From Mycobacterium lacus (GTDB lineage: Bacteria; Actinomycetota; Actinomycetes; Mycobacteriales; Mycobacteriaceae): 64,000 bases of DNA. The stretch is from contig NZ_AP022581.1 in assembly GCF_010731535.1 (NCBI RefSeq), forward strand, positions 3,729,952 through 3,793,951. The letters are read 5' to 3'. This document shows positions 31,251 to 39,380 of this stretch, one piece after another. Each line of letters begins with the position of its first letter. Position 1 is the first letter of the stretch. The notes under the pieces were generated by a model that saw nothing but the letters and a program-made list of their open reading frames with translations, did not search any database and was not told where the DNA came from. A program made the position numbers and the translations under genes.

Positions 31251-31948
31251 ATGCAGTACTTCGCCTTGTTGATCAGCAAGGAGCGCGACTGGACGCCCGA
31301 CGAGAAGGCCGCGGAAATGGCCGCCTACCAACGTTTCCACACCAAGGCCGCATCGGCTGTCCGCGCCGGCGATGCCCTGTTGCCGACGGCGACCGGCGCG
31401 CGTATTACCGGCGGCCCGGACAGCCCGATCATCACCGACGGCCCCTTCGCCGAGGCCGCCGAAGTAGCATGCGGCTATTACGTGTTCGAGGCCGAAAACC
31501 TGGACGAGGCCCTGGCTTTGGCGCGTGACATCCCGGCCGCCAAGCACGGCGCGGTGGAGGTTTGGCCAATGGCTGGCCAACGGTTGCCGACGCAATCACT
31601 GGAGGGCGCTGACTGGATCGCGCTGCTGCTCGAGCCGCCAGACCACCAGCTAGAGCCCGGCTCGCCGGAATGGCAGGCGAGGTGGTCGAGCACCAGCGGT
31701 TCGAAGCCGTCAGCGGTGGTCACATACAGTCGGGGGCCGCGCTGCATCCACCATCGACGGCGACCACGGTGCGCGTGCGCGACGGCGAGGTCCTGGTCAC
31801 CGACGGGCCATACGTGGAGGGCGCCGAAATTGCCAACGGCTTCTATGTGCTGAGCGTCGGTGACCGCGATGAGGCGGTCAAGCTGGCATCGTTGATTCCC
31901 GCTACCACCGTGCAGTTGCGGCAACTGGCCGGGGCCTCAGGGCTGTAA
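31251..31948 (+). pseudogene. tandem YCII/DGPF-domain protein gene with a frameshift
   Basis: The first YCII-related domain is intact from ATG 31251 (MQYFALLISKERDWTPDEKA, with the signature ITDGPFAEAAEVACGYYVFE). A second domain begins with GADWIALLLEPPDHQLEPGS. At about 31670-31678 the frame is lost and the rest of the second domain continues in another frame: EVVEHQRFEAVSGGHI, then LVTDGPYVEGAEIANGFYVL, ending GASGL at 31948. A one-base deletion explains this. Such DGPF proteins pair with ECF42 sigma factors, whose gene follows after 18 bases. A shortened, still functional first domain or a sequencing error are alternatives. Confidence 0.75.
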
Positions 31949-31966
31949 GGGGCTGCAGAGCCGCGA

Positions 31967-33097
31967 ATGTCCGACCTGGACGGCGTCTTCCGCCGGGAAT
32001 GGGGACCCGCGGTCGCCGCGCTCGCGCGGTGGTCCGGCGACCTCACCGTCGCCGAGGACGCCGTTCAGGAAGCCTGCGCCGAGGCGCTTCGCACGTGGCC
32101 CCGCGACGGGGTACCGGCCAGTCCCGGCGGGTGGCTGGTGACGGTCGCGCGCAACCGTGCCCGGGATCGGTTGCGCCGCGAATCCGTGCGCCCGGGAAAG
32201 GAATTGGCGGCTGTGCTGGACAATATCCGGGTCCGCACTGACGGCAACGACCCGCATCCGGTCCGCGACGACGAGTTGCGGATGATGTTCACCTGCGCGC
32301 ATCCGGCACTCGACCGACAGTCGCAACTGGCGCTCACGCTGCGGCTGGTATCCGGGTTGACCGTCGCCGAGATCGCCCGGGCGCTGTTGCAGACGGAGAC
32401 GGCGGTCGGCCAGCGAATCACACGCGCCAAGAACAAGATTCGGCACGCCAACATCCCGCTGCGGGTGCCGCCCGCCGAGCTGCTGCCCGAGCGCACACCA
32501 CACGTGCTCAGCTGTATCTATTCGGTGTTCACCGAGGGCTATTGGTCGACGGCGGGCCCGTCGGCGATTCGCGACGAACTGTGCGACGAGGGGGCCCGGC
32601 TGGCTGGGGAACTATGCGTGCTTATGCCGCAGGAGCGGACGGCGCACGCCCTGGCAGCCCTTGTGCTGCTGCATGATTCGCGGCGGGCAACGCGGATCGA
32701 CGGCGACGGGGCGCTGGTGCCGCTCGAAGAACAGGACCGTGGCCGGTGGGACCGCCGCCGCATCGCCCGCGGCCTCGACCGGCTGCGACAAGCCGAGGGA
32801 TCGACGGGACCCTACCTGCCGCAGGCGGTGATCGCCGCGTTGCACGCGACGGCGCCGTCCTGGGAGCAGACTGACTGGGCGGCCATCTGCGCCGCCTATG
32901 ACCGGCTCGTGCAGCTGACCGACTCGCCCGTGGTGCGCGCCAATCGCGCGCTGGCGGTCGGTTTCCGCGACGGCTGCGATGCCGGGCTGGCAGCGCTGGA
33001 GAAGGTGGCCCACGATCCGCGGCTGGCCCGGTCGAATTTGGTTGCGTCGGTGCGCGCCGACCTACTGCGGCGGCGCATCGCCGAATGCGGAGGGTAG
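31967..33097 (+). CDS. ECF42-type RNA polymerase sigma factor
   Basis: 376 residues. Region 2 is VFRREWGPAVAALARWSGDL then AEDAVQEACAEALRTWP; region 4 is LRLVSGLTVAEIARALLQTE then VGQRITRAKNKIR. A long C-terminal extension (from about residue 180: IYSVFTEGYWSTAG, PQERTAHALAALVLLHDSRR, TDWAAICAAYDRLVQLTDSP) is the helical, TPR-like extension typical of ECF42 factors, which lack a classic anti-sigma factor. The DGPF partner gene is immediately upstream. In M. tuberculosis mmaA4 adjoins rplA, so this module is an insertion. A family palindrome follows the stop. Confidence 0.85.
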   Translation: MSDLDGVFRREWGPAVAALARWSGDLTVAEDAVQEACAEALRTWPRDGVPASPGGWLVTVARNRARDRLRRESVRPGKELAAVLDNIRVRTDGNDPHPVRDDELRMMFTCAHPALDRQSQLALTLRLVSGLTVAEIARALLQTETAVGQRITRAKNKIRHANIPLRVPPAELLPERTPHVLSCIYSVFTEGYWSTAGPSAIRDELCDEGARLAGELCVLMPQERTAHALAALVLLHDSRRATRIDGDGALVPLEEQDRGRWDRRRIARGLDRLRQAEGSTGPYLPQAVIAALHATAPSWEQTDWAAICAAYDRLVQLTDSPVVRANRALAVGFRDGCDAGLAALEKVAHDPRLARSNLVASVRADLLRRRIAECGG

Positions 33098-33108
33098 CGT
33101 TTCTGCGC

Positions 33109-33166
33109 CGAGCAGACGCAAAAGCACCCATTTTCGGCCCGAAATGGGTGCTTTTGCGTCTGCTCG
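33109..33166. repeat. palindrome, copy 4 of the GAGCAGACG family
   Basis: Perfect 25 bp arms (33109-33133 and 33142-33166) around an 8 base loop. The arm core is CGAGCAGACGCAAAAGCACC. It lies between the convergent sigma factor and rplA genes, and so can serve as a terminator in both directions. Confidence 0.92.
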
Positions 33167-33202
33167 CGCAACCGGGTGGCGCCCGCAGCTCGCGCGGGGA
33201 AG

Positions 33203-33910
33203 TTACGCTCCCGCGAAGTTGCGGGTGATGGACGGGTCCACCGGAATGCCCGGGCCCGTCGTCGTCGACACGGTGATCTTCTTCAAGTAGCGACCCTTCG
33301 ACGACGAGGGCTTGAGCCGCAACACTTCGTCAATTGCCGCGCCGTAATTCTCCGCCAGGCTCTTCTCGTCGAACGACGCCTTGCCGATCACAAAATGCAG
33401 GTTGGCCTGCTTGTCCACGCGGAAGTTGATCTTGCCACCCTTGATGTCCGTGACGGCCTTGGCGACGTCGGCGGTGACGGTCCCGGTCTTGGGGTTGGGC
33501 ATCAGGCCGCGCGGACCTAGCACCCGAGCTATCCGTCCGACCTTGGCCATCTGGTCGGGGGTCGCGATCGCGGCGTCGAATTCCAGCCAGCCGCCCTGAA
33601 TCTTCTCGATCAGGTCGTCGCTGCCGACAACATCGGCGCCGGCGGCCTGCGCCTGCTCCGCCTTTTCACCGACCGCGAACACCGCGACCCGGGCGGTCTT
33701 ACCGGTGCCGTGTGGCAGGTTAACCGTGCCACGGACCATCTGGTCTGCCTTACGCGGGTCGACGCCAAGCCGGATCGCGACCTCAACGGTCGCGTCCTGA
33801 TTGGTCGACGATGTCTCCTTGGCGAGCTTGGCCGCTTGCAGCGGGGTGTAGAGGTTGCTGCGGTCCACCTTCTCGGCGGCGGCGCGATACGCCTTGCTGT
33901 TCTTGCTCAT
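33203..33910 (-). CDS. rplA: 50S ribosomal protein L1
   Basis: 235 residues from ATG at 33910 (MSKNSKAYRAAAEKVDRSNL), the mycobacterial length. Typical L1 segments are KADQMVRGTVNLPHGTGKTA, ARVLGPRGLMPNPKTGTVT and GKINFRVDKQANLHFVIGK. It binds 23S rRNA at the L1 stalk and can repress its own operon. The C-terminal VSTTTGPGIPVDPS is standard. It is the last gene of secE-nusG-rplK-rplA; the frame stays open upstream but the family start and the gap to rplK fix this ATG. Confidence 0.97.
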   Translation of the reverse strand: MSKNSKAYRAAAEKVDRSNLYTPLQAAKLAKETSSTNQDATVEVAIRLGVDPRKADQMVRGTVNLPHGTGKTARVAVFAVGEKAEQAQAAGADVVGSDDLIEKIQGGWLEFDAAIATPDQMAKVGRIARVLGPRGLMPNPKTGTVTADVAKAVTDIKGGKINFRVDKQANLHFVIGKASFDEKSLAENYGAAIDEVLRLKPSSSKGRYLKKITVSTTTGPGIPVDPSITRNFAGA

Positions 33911-34031
33911 TCGACTGTCCAATCTGATGTTGGGTTGTGGTTGGCAACGGGCCGAAGCTGGCCCTCCCACTCTGATCTGTCGGACCCTCCCCCGCCAGCG
34001 GGGGGACGCATGGCGTCCGACGGGGGTTGAA

Positions 34032-34460
34032 CTATTCGACGGTGATGCCCATCGACCGGGCGGTACCGGCGATGATCTTGGTGGCGGCATCGATGTCGTT
34101 GGCGTTGAGATCGGCCTTCTTGGTCTCGGCGATCTCGCGAACTTGGTCCCAACTCACCTTGGCGACCTTGTTCTTGTGCGGCTCCGATGAGCCCTTGGCC
34201 ACGCCGGCGGCCTTGAGCAGCAGCTTGGCGGCCGGGGGTGTCTTGAGCGCGAAGGTGAAGCTGCGGTCCTCGTAGACGGTGATCTCCACCGGTATGACGT
34301 TGCCGCGCTGGTTCTCCGTCGCGGCGTTGTACGCCTTGCAGAACTCCATAATGTTGACGCCGTGCTGGCCGAGCGCAGGGCCAACCGGCGGCGCAGGGTT
34401 GGCCTGCCCCGCCACGATCTGCAGCTTGATCAGCCCGGCGACTTTCTTCTTCGGGGCCAT
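34032..34460 (-). CDS. rplK: 50S ribosomal protein L11
   Basis: 142 residues. MAPKKKVAGLIKLQIVAGQA then NPAPPVGPALGQHGVNIMEF is the L11 N-terminal domain that contacts thiopeptides and RelA; RSMGITVE closes the RNA-binding C-terminal domain. It lies 43 bases after nusG in the same transcript and is 121 bases from rplA. Confidence 0.97.
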   Translation of the reverse strand: MAPKKKVAGLIKLQIVAGQANPAPPVGPALGQHGVNIMEFCKAYNAATENQRGNVIPVEITVYEDRSFTFALKTPPAAKLLLKAAGVAKGSSEPHKNKVAKVSWDQVREIAETKKADLNANDIDAATKIIAGTARSMGITVE

Positions 34461-34503
34461 GACGTGTCGATTGTTCCTTCCTGGTTTTAATAGCCCTGCT
34501 GGG

Positions 34504-35223
34504 CTAGATCTTCGAGACCTGGCTGAAGGTCAGTTCCACCGGGGTTTCGCGGCCGAAGATGGACACCAGCACCTTGAGCTTCTGCTGCTCGGCGTTGACC
34601 TCGCTGATCGTGGCCGGAAGCGTGGCAAAGGGTCCGTCCATGACGGTCACCGATTCGCCCACTTCGTAGTCGACCTGGACAACCGGACGTTCCAGCCCAC
34701 CGGTCGCGGCGGCCGCGGCAGTGCTGGCCGCGCCCTTGGCGGCCTTCTTCGCCGTCCCGCGCGGCAGCAGAAACTTCACCACGTCATCCAGCGACAGCGC
34801 CGAGGGGCGAGACGTTGCACCGACGAAGCCGGTAACCCCGGGGGTGTTGCGCACCGCAGCCCACGAATCGTCGGTCAGATCCATGCGCACCAGGATGTAT
34901 CCGGGCAGCACCTTGCGGTTGACCTGCTTGCGCTGGCCGTTCTTGATCTCGGTGACCTCTTCGGTGGGTACCTCCACCTGGAAGATGTAGTCGCCGACGT
35001 CCAAATTCTGCACACGGGTTTCGAGGTTGGCTTTCACCTTGTTCTCGTACCCCGCGTAGGAATGGATGACATACCAGTCGCCGGGCTTGCTGCGCAGCTC
35101 TGCTTTGAGCGCGGCCGCCGGGTCGACCTCCTCAGTCGCGGTCTCTGCGAGCGTGTCCGTGCTCGGTTCCTGCAAGTCGACCGCCGCCTCACCCGCGGAC
35201 GGGTCACCGTCGAAGGTAGTCAC
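34504..35223 (-). CDS. nusG: transcription termination/antitermination protein NusG
   Basis: 239 residues from GTG at 35223 (VTTFDGDPSAGEAAVDLQEP), preceded by GAGAGGAC. An upstream ATG at 35250 is less likely because it lacks a ribosome site. An acidic N-terminal tail of about 50 residues is followed by the NGN domain (DWYVIHSYAGYENKVKANLE, LPGYILVRMDLTDDSWAAVR) and the KOW domain (VGESVTVMDGPFATLPATIS). It modulates elongation and pausing by RNA polymerase, whose rpoBC genes are in this window. The translation unit follows secE by 30 bases. Confidence 0.96.
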   Translation of the reverse strand: MTTFDGDPSAGEAAVDLQEPSTDTLAETATEEVDPAAALKAELRSKPGDWYVIHSYAGYENKVKANLETRVQNLDVGDYIFQVEVPTEEVTEIKNGQRKQVNRKVLPGYILVRMDLTDDSWAAVRNTPGVTGFVGATSRPSALSLDDVVKFLLPRGTAKKAAKGAASTAAAAATGGLERPVVQVDYEVGESVTVMDGPFATLPATISEVNAEQQKLKVLVSIFGRETPVELTFSQVSKI

Positions 35224-35253
35224 GGTTGTAGTCCTCTCTATCACTCTCATACC

Positions 35254-35724
35254 TCAGCCGAACACCAACAGCACCAGCTTGGTGAGGCCGAAGTCAGCAA
35301 GACCGACCAGCGCCACCATGAACGCCAGAAACGCCAGCACCACCGAGGTATAAGTGAGCATCTGTTTGCGGTTGGGCCAGATCACCTTCCGCATCTCCGC
35401 AACGACCTGCCTCAGGTAGTTGTAGACGAATGCGATCGGGTTAGCGGGTCGGGCCCCCGCTCTCTCGGCCTTCCTGGCCTTCGGGCCCCCCTTGGCCTTC
35501 GGGGGTCTCTGGCCCTTGACGGCCGCCTCCTCGGTCGACGACTCCTCGACGTCGACGTCCTGGTCGGCATCGACCGATCGCTGCCGGGACCGCTTGCCGG
35601 TGGGGCGTTGCGGCCGCGCCACCGACTTGGTCACCACAGCCGTCCGACCGCCGCCGCCGCGGCCGTCCTCAGTGTCGCCGCCGTCGCTTGCGGCGTCGTT
35701 GGCAGCGTCGCCCTCGTCGCTCAC
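35254..35724 (-). CDS. secE: preprotein translocase subunit SecE
   Basis: 156 residues. A long charged N-terminal extension (acidic then lysine/arginine-rich, typical of actinobacteria) precedes the conserved amphipathic region FVYNYLRQVVAEMRKVIWPN and one membrane helix, LAFLAFMVALVGLADFGLTK. SecE stabilises SecY in the inner membrane. It is the first protein gene after tRNA-Trp and is followed by nusG. Confidence 0.95.
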   Translation of the reverse strand: MSDEGDAANDAASDGGDTEDGRGGGGRTAVVTKSVARPQRPTGKRSRQRSVDADQDVDVEESSTEEAAVKGQRPPKAKGGPKARKAERAGARPANPIAFVYNYLRQVVAEMRKVIWPNRKQMLTYTSVVLAFLAFMVALVGLADFGLTKLVLLVFG

Positions 35725-35892
35725 CGCATGCTCCTTTGTTCGCTAGCTATCCCGCGCGTCGTCCCGCTGTGATGGAACACACTCCCAGTGTCCACCATGG
35801 CACGATACCTATGATCCGTCTCTCCCCGCGAAGCTGCAGGCACCCCCATCTCACTCCGTCCCGGCTGCATCGTCGCCGGCCGTACCTGTCAG

Positions 35893-35965
<73 letters not shown>

Positions 35966-36131
35966 TCGCGGTTGGCAGGCGGGCCCCGACGAGGCCCAGG
36001 CCAACCCTTGGTGCCGGGGCTTACATGACACGCGCGCCTCCGCTCGTTCAACTCACGGAAAGCGCGCTGATGTTGGGAAACCCCGAGGTCTGAGTTTACT
36101 CAGTCTACATAGGCGCAAGCGCCAGTACCAA

Positions 36132-36632
36132 TTACGCGGTTCTGATGACCTGTCCGGATGCCTTGTCCCATTTAAGTCTGGCGGAGCCGTCACCCTGCTG
36201 GCCCATCAGGGTGGTGTATGCCTCCATCACCAGTTCCCCGTCATCGTTGGTGCACATGTTCTTCGTGACGACAATGTCGGCTCCGAAACGCTCGTCCACC
36301 GAATGGATGTCCATCCGGGCCCACAACTTGTCCCCGGCCAGGACCGGCTTGTAGAACAGAAACCGCTGATCAACCTGGACGATCTGCATCGTCTCCATAC
36401 CGATGTCGACGTTCCGGAAGAAATCCAGCTGGACGTATTTGGCGAAGATCGTCACGAAGGTCAACGGAGCAACGATCGCGTCGTAGCCGAGTTCGGCGGC
36501 CGCGGCCTCACTGAAGAAAGCCGGGTGATCACACTTGATGGCTCGGGCAAACTCACGGCATTGCTCGCGGCCCACGATGAAATAGTCCGGATAGCGCCAG
36601 ATCATCCCGCGGATGTCGGTCTTTAACGCCAT
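36132..36632 (-). CDS. hadC: (3R)-hydroxyacyl-ACP dehydratase subunit HadC
   Basis: 166 residues, the length of Rv0637. MALKTDIRGMIWRYPDYFIV and YDAIVAPLTFVTIFAKYVQL show the double hot-dog arrangement without a full catalytic His-Asp pair; HadC is a substrate-binding partner. It pairs with HadB to dehydrate longer FAS-II intermediates during meromycolate synthesis. It lies 13 bases after hadB, last in rpmG-hadA-hadB-hadC. Confidence 0.95.
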   Translation of the reverse strand: MALKTDIRGMIWRYPDYFIVGREQCREFARAIKCDHPAFFSEAAAAELGYDAIVAPLTFVTIFAKYVQLDFFRNVDIGMETMQIVQVDQRFLFYKPVLAGDKLWARMDIHSVDERFGADIVVTKNMCTNDDGELVMEAYTTLMGQQGDGSARLKWDKASGQVIRTA

Positions 36633-36645
36633 AAACTACGCCCGC

Positions 36646-37074
36646 CTACGCCAGCTTCGCCGACGCGATGGCGCGGCCAAAGATCTTCTTGCCGCCGGTG
36701 GTGGCTGTCAGCGCAATGGTCACCGACTTGCTGTCCGGGTCGACCGACTTCACCCGTCCGCTGAACACGATCTCGGCACCCTTGCCGTCGTTGGGCACCG
36801 GTACCACCGCGGTAAACCGCACGTTGTACTCGGTGACCGCACCGGGGTCCCCGACCCACGACGTGACGTAACCGCCGCCGATACCCATCGTCAGCATGCC
36901 GTGGGCAATCGCGGTGTCCAGCCCCACAACCTTGGCGATCTCGTCGTCCCAGTGGATCGGATTCAAGTCACCCGACACCCCCGCGTAGTTCACCAAATCC
37001 TGGCGGGTCAGCGGGTAGGTCTTCTCCGGAAGCTGGTCCCCGACCTTCACCGAACTGAACTCACGTAGTGCCAT
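36646..37074 (-). CDS. hadB: (3R)-hydroxyacyl-ACP dehydratase catalytic subunit HadB
   Basis: 142 residues from ATG at 37074. The hydratase-2 motif YAGVSGDLNPIHWDDEIAK carries the catalytic Asp and His, and AIAHGMLTMGIGGGYV completes the active-site tunnel. HadB is the shared catalytic subunit of the HadAB and HadBC dehydratases of FAS-II, and the target area of thiacetazone and isoxyl action together with HadA. Its start overlaps the hadA end by 14 bases. Confidence 0.97.
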   Translation of the reverse strand: MALREFSSVKVGDQLPEKTYPLTRQDLVNYAGVSGDLNPIHWDDEIAKVVGLDTAIAHGMLTMGIGGGYVTSWVGDPGAVTEYNVRFTAVVPVPNDGKGAEIVFSGRVKSVDPDSKSVTIALTATTGGKKIFGRAIASAKLA

Positions 37075-37540
37075 TGGAAAATCCCTCTTCCCCATCCTCG
37101 CCGGCACGGCCGGCCAGGGTCGTGTAAGTTTCCTGCACGATGTCACCGGCTTCGTCGGTGACGATATTTTTGGTCACGATGATCTGGGTGCCGTGCGCCT
37201 CGCGCACCGAATCCACGTACACGTCGCAGTAAAGCTTGTCACCCGCGATGATCGGCTTCGCGAATTTCAGCACCTGGTCGACCTGGACGATCTGCGCGTC
37301 CTGGACCGCGATGTTCGCGTGTTTGAAGAACGCCGACTGCGCCTTGTAGCCAAACACGCAGATAAACGTCAAAGGGGCCAGCAGCCCCTTATAGCCCAGA
37401 TCGGCGGCCGCCTCCTCCTCGAAGTACGAGGCGTCGCCGTTTTGCACGGCTACGGCGTACTCGCGGATCTTTTCCCGCTCTACCTCGTAGTGGTCGGGAT
37501 AGCGGTAATGCATCCCGACAATGTCTGTAGTCAACGGCAC
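37061..37540 (-). CDS. hadA: (3R)-hydroxyacyl-ACP dehydratase subunit HadA
   Basis: 159 residues from GTG at 37540 (VPLTTDIVGMHYRYPDHYEV). LGYKGLLAPLTFICVFGYKA lines the acyl channel, and the cysteine at about residue 61, the site reported to be modified by activated thiacetazone, is present in FICVFG. With HadB it dehydrates shorter 3-hydroxyacyl-ACPs in FAS-II. Its paralogue hadC lies two genes on. A purine-rich AGGTAGGT precedes the start. Confidence 0.95.
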   Translation of the reverse strand: MPLTTDIVGMHYRYPDHYEVEREKIREYAVAVQNGDASYFEEEAAADLGYKGLLAPLTFICVFGYKAQSAFFKHANIAVQDAQIVQVDQVLKFAKPIIAGDKLYCDVYVDSVREAHGTQIIVTKNIVTDEAGDIVQETYTTLAGRAGEDGEEGFSNGTT

Positions 37541-37591
37541 GGCTTAGAACCTACCTAGTCAATCCGAGCAAATGCGCACACGGGTCGGCTG

Positions 37592-37759
37592 TCACCGCGT
37601 TTCACGGTGGGCCTGGTGCTTGCCGCAATTTCGGCAGAACTTCTTCAGCTCCAGCCGGTCCGGGTCGTTACGGCGGTTCTTCTTGGTGATGTAGTTACGG
37701 TGCTTGCACACCTCGCATGCCAAGGTGATCTTTGGCCGCACGTCGGTACTGGAAGCCAT
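37592..37759 (-). CDS. rpmG: 50S ribosomal protein L33, zinc-binding form
   Basis: A 55-residue protein read directly from the minus strand: MASSTDVRPKITLACEVCKH, continuing through NYITKKNRRNDPDRLELKKF to CRNCGKHQAHRETR. Both CxxC pairs (CEVC and CRNC) are intact, so this is the zinc-containing C+ paralogue; zinc-free forms are encoded elsewhere in mycobacterial genomes. It is the first gene of the hadABC transcript and corresponds to rpmG2 (Rv0634B) of H37Rv. Confidence 0.95.
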   Translation of the reverse strand: MASSTDVRPKITLACEVCKHRNYITKKNRRNDPDRLELKKFCRNCGKHQAHRETR

Positions 37760-37800
37760 GACGGTTCTCTCTCAAATCTCTATCAGACGTTGTTGTGTTG

Positions 37801-37874
<74 letters not shown>

Positions 37875-37892
37875 TCGGGTACGCGTCCGCCG

Positions 37893-37965
37893 AGCCCCCT
37901 AACGGAATCGAACCGTTGACCTTTTCCTTACCATGGAAACGCTCTACCGACTGAGCTAAGGGGGC
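37893..37965 (-). tRNA. tRNA-Thr (GGU)
   Basis: 73 bases on the minus strand. The acceptor GCCCCCT pairs with AGGGGGC, the discriminator is T, the D arm is AGCTCAGTCGGTAGAGC, the stem TTTCC/GGAAA encloses loop ATGGTAA with anticodon GGT, and the T loop is GTTCGATTC. It lies 18 bases upstream of tRNA-Met in the same direction, so the two are likely processed from one transcript that continues into rpmG. Confidence 0.94.
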
Positions 37966-38101
37966 CGCTCACCCGTAGCGACCAGTCGGGCCGCGCCGCG
38001 GGACTAAAAGAGGGTACAGCCTGGCGCGCAACGTCACCAAACCACGGACGTGAGCGCCACGGCTATCGGGACTGCGTCTGACGACGGGGTGGCCGGGGGA
38101 G

Positions 38102-38311
38102 CTACCCGGTGTCGCTGCTGCGCCGCGGCTGCCACGCACTGAGATCGCTGAACTCGTCGTACTCGTGATCCTCCGGCTCCGCGGCACCCGCGTCGTCAAG
38201 GAGGGCCCTGAGAGCGAGATGGACGGCTTCTCGCGCGTCGGCCAGGTGGTACCGACGTATGACCTCTTGGAGCAGGTCGTCGTCAACCATGATGTCGACC
38301 CTCTTCAGCAT
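38102..38311 (-). CDS. orphan VapB-family antitoxin-like protein
   Basis: 69 residues, MLKRVDIMVDDDLLQEVIRR then YHLADAREAVHLALRALLDD. This is the ribbon-helix-helix VapB pattern, with an acidic C-terminal tail of about 25 residues. No PIN-domain toxin gene adjoins it: downstream is a gap before tRNA-Thr and upstream is the glyoxalase gene. H37Rv has a small unnamed protein in this place (Rv0634A, from memory). It may be a solitary antitoxin or a DNA-binding regulator. Confidence 0.7.
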   Translation of the reverse strand: MLKRVDIMVDDDLLQEVIRRYHLADAREAVHLALRALLDDAGAAEPEDHEYDEFSDLSAWQPRRSSDTG

Positions 38312-38431
38312 GGACCAACAATACCCACTTGCCCCAGGGTCGGAACCTTGGGAATAGGCGACGGCGTAGCCGGCAATCTGCGCGTAAATACGTCGCGTTG
38401 CCGGCGGCGTTCCGGGCGAGCGTGCCCGAGA

Positions 38432-38459
38432 TTCGACGTCGGTGCGCGCGACCTAGTCT
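38432..38459 (+). promoter_or_regulatory. candidate leaderless promoter of the glyoxalase II gene
   Basis: TTCGAC (38432-38437), 16 bases, TAGTCT (38454-38459). The GTG start lies six bases past the -10 box, so the transcript probably begins at the start codon and has no 5' leader, a common arrangement in mycobacteria. Confidence 0.5.
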
Positions 38460-38465
38460 GGTGAC

Positions 38466-39182
38466 GTGTCAGGTTCGGACCGGCTGTACTTCCGTCAACT
38501 GCTCTCCGGTCGCGATTTCGCCGTGGGCGACATGTTCGCGACTCAAATGCGCAACTTCGCCTACCTGATCGGCGATCGCCAGACGGGCGATTGTGTAGTG
38601 GTCGACCCGGCCTACGCCGCGGGGGACCTCGTCGACACACTCGAGGCGGACGGCATGCGCCTGTCCGGGGTGCTGGTCACCCACCATCACCCCGACCATG
38701 TCGGCGGCTCGATGATGGGTTTTCAGCTGAAGGGTCTGGCCGAGCTGCTGGAACGGGCAACCGTGCCGGTCCACGTCAATACCCATGAGGCACTCTGGGT
38801 TTCACGAGTTACGGGGATCGGCATCGGCGACCTCACCACCCATGAGCACCGCGACAAGGTCGGCATTGGCGACATCGAAATCGAGCTGCTGCACACCCCG
38901 GGGCACACGCCCGGCAGTCAGTGCTTTCTGCTCGACGGCCGACTGGTCGCCGGTGACACGTTATTCCTGGAAGGCTGTGGCCGCACCGACTTTCCCGGTG
39001 GCGATTCCGACGAGATGTACCGCAGCCTGCAACAACTTGCTCAGCTTCCGGGTGACCCGACGGTATTTCCCGGGCACTGGTATTCGGCCGATCCAAGCGC
39101 GGCACTGTCGGAAGTCAAACGGTCCAACTACGTGTACCGACCCGCCGATCTTGATCAGTGGCGAATGCTGATGGGCGGCTGA
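38466..39182 (+). CDS. metallo-beta-lactamase fold hydrolase, glyoxalase II-like (Rv0634c homologue)
   Basis: 238 residues from GTG at 38466. The zinc-binding THHHPDHVGG motif, HTPGHTPGSQCFLLDG, AGDTLFLEGCGRTDFPGGDS and VFPGHWY provide all ligands of a binuclear MBL active site; the GRTDFPGG segment is typical of glyoxalase II and persulfide dioxygenase relatives. It probably hydrolyses a thioester such as S-lactoyl-mycothiol in the cytosol; the thiol is inferred from the organism. It stands alone between the divergent antitoxin gene and the repeat-preceded membrane protein gene. Confidence 0.85.
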   Translation: MSGSDRLYFRQLLSGRDFAVGDMFATQMRNFAYLIGDRQTGDCVVVDPAYAAGDLVDTLEADGMRLSGVLVTHHHPDHVGGSMMGFQLKGLAELLERATVPVHVNTHEALWVSRVTGIGIGDLTTHEHRDKVGIGDIEIELLHTPGHTPGSQCFLLDGRLVAGDTLFLEGCGRTDFPGGDSDEMYRSLQQLAQLPGDPTVFPGHWYSADPSAALSEVKRSNYVYRPADLDQWRMLMGG

Positions 39183-39292
39183 GGGACTCGTGGGCCCCCG
39201 CCAGATGCGCACCGCAGATGACCGCTTCGGGCGCCGAGGATTCCCCCGGTCAGCGATGGCCGTGGTGCACCTTTACGATCAGGTCAGCGAAA

Positions 39293-39360
39293 TTCGGTCA
39301 AGGGCCCCAGTTCCGTCAAGGGCCCCAGTTCGGTCAAGGGCCCCAGTTCGGTCAACGGCC
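39293..39360 (+). repeat. tandem 18 bp repeats (3.8 copies) before the Rv0633c homologue
   Basis: Units of TTCGGTCAAGGGCCCCAG start at 39293, 39311 (one mismatch), 39329 and 39347 (14 bases, one mismatch). The last unit ends nine bases before TATAAG, and its TTCGGT is 16 bases upstream of that box, so the array supplies a -35-like element. Copy number could vary between strains. Confidence 0.9.
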
Positions 39361-39380
39361 ATTGTGGTTATAAGCGGGGG

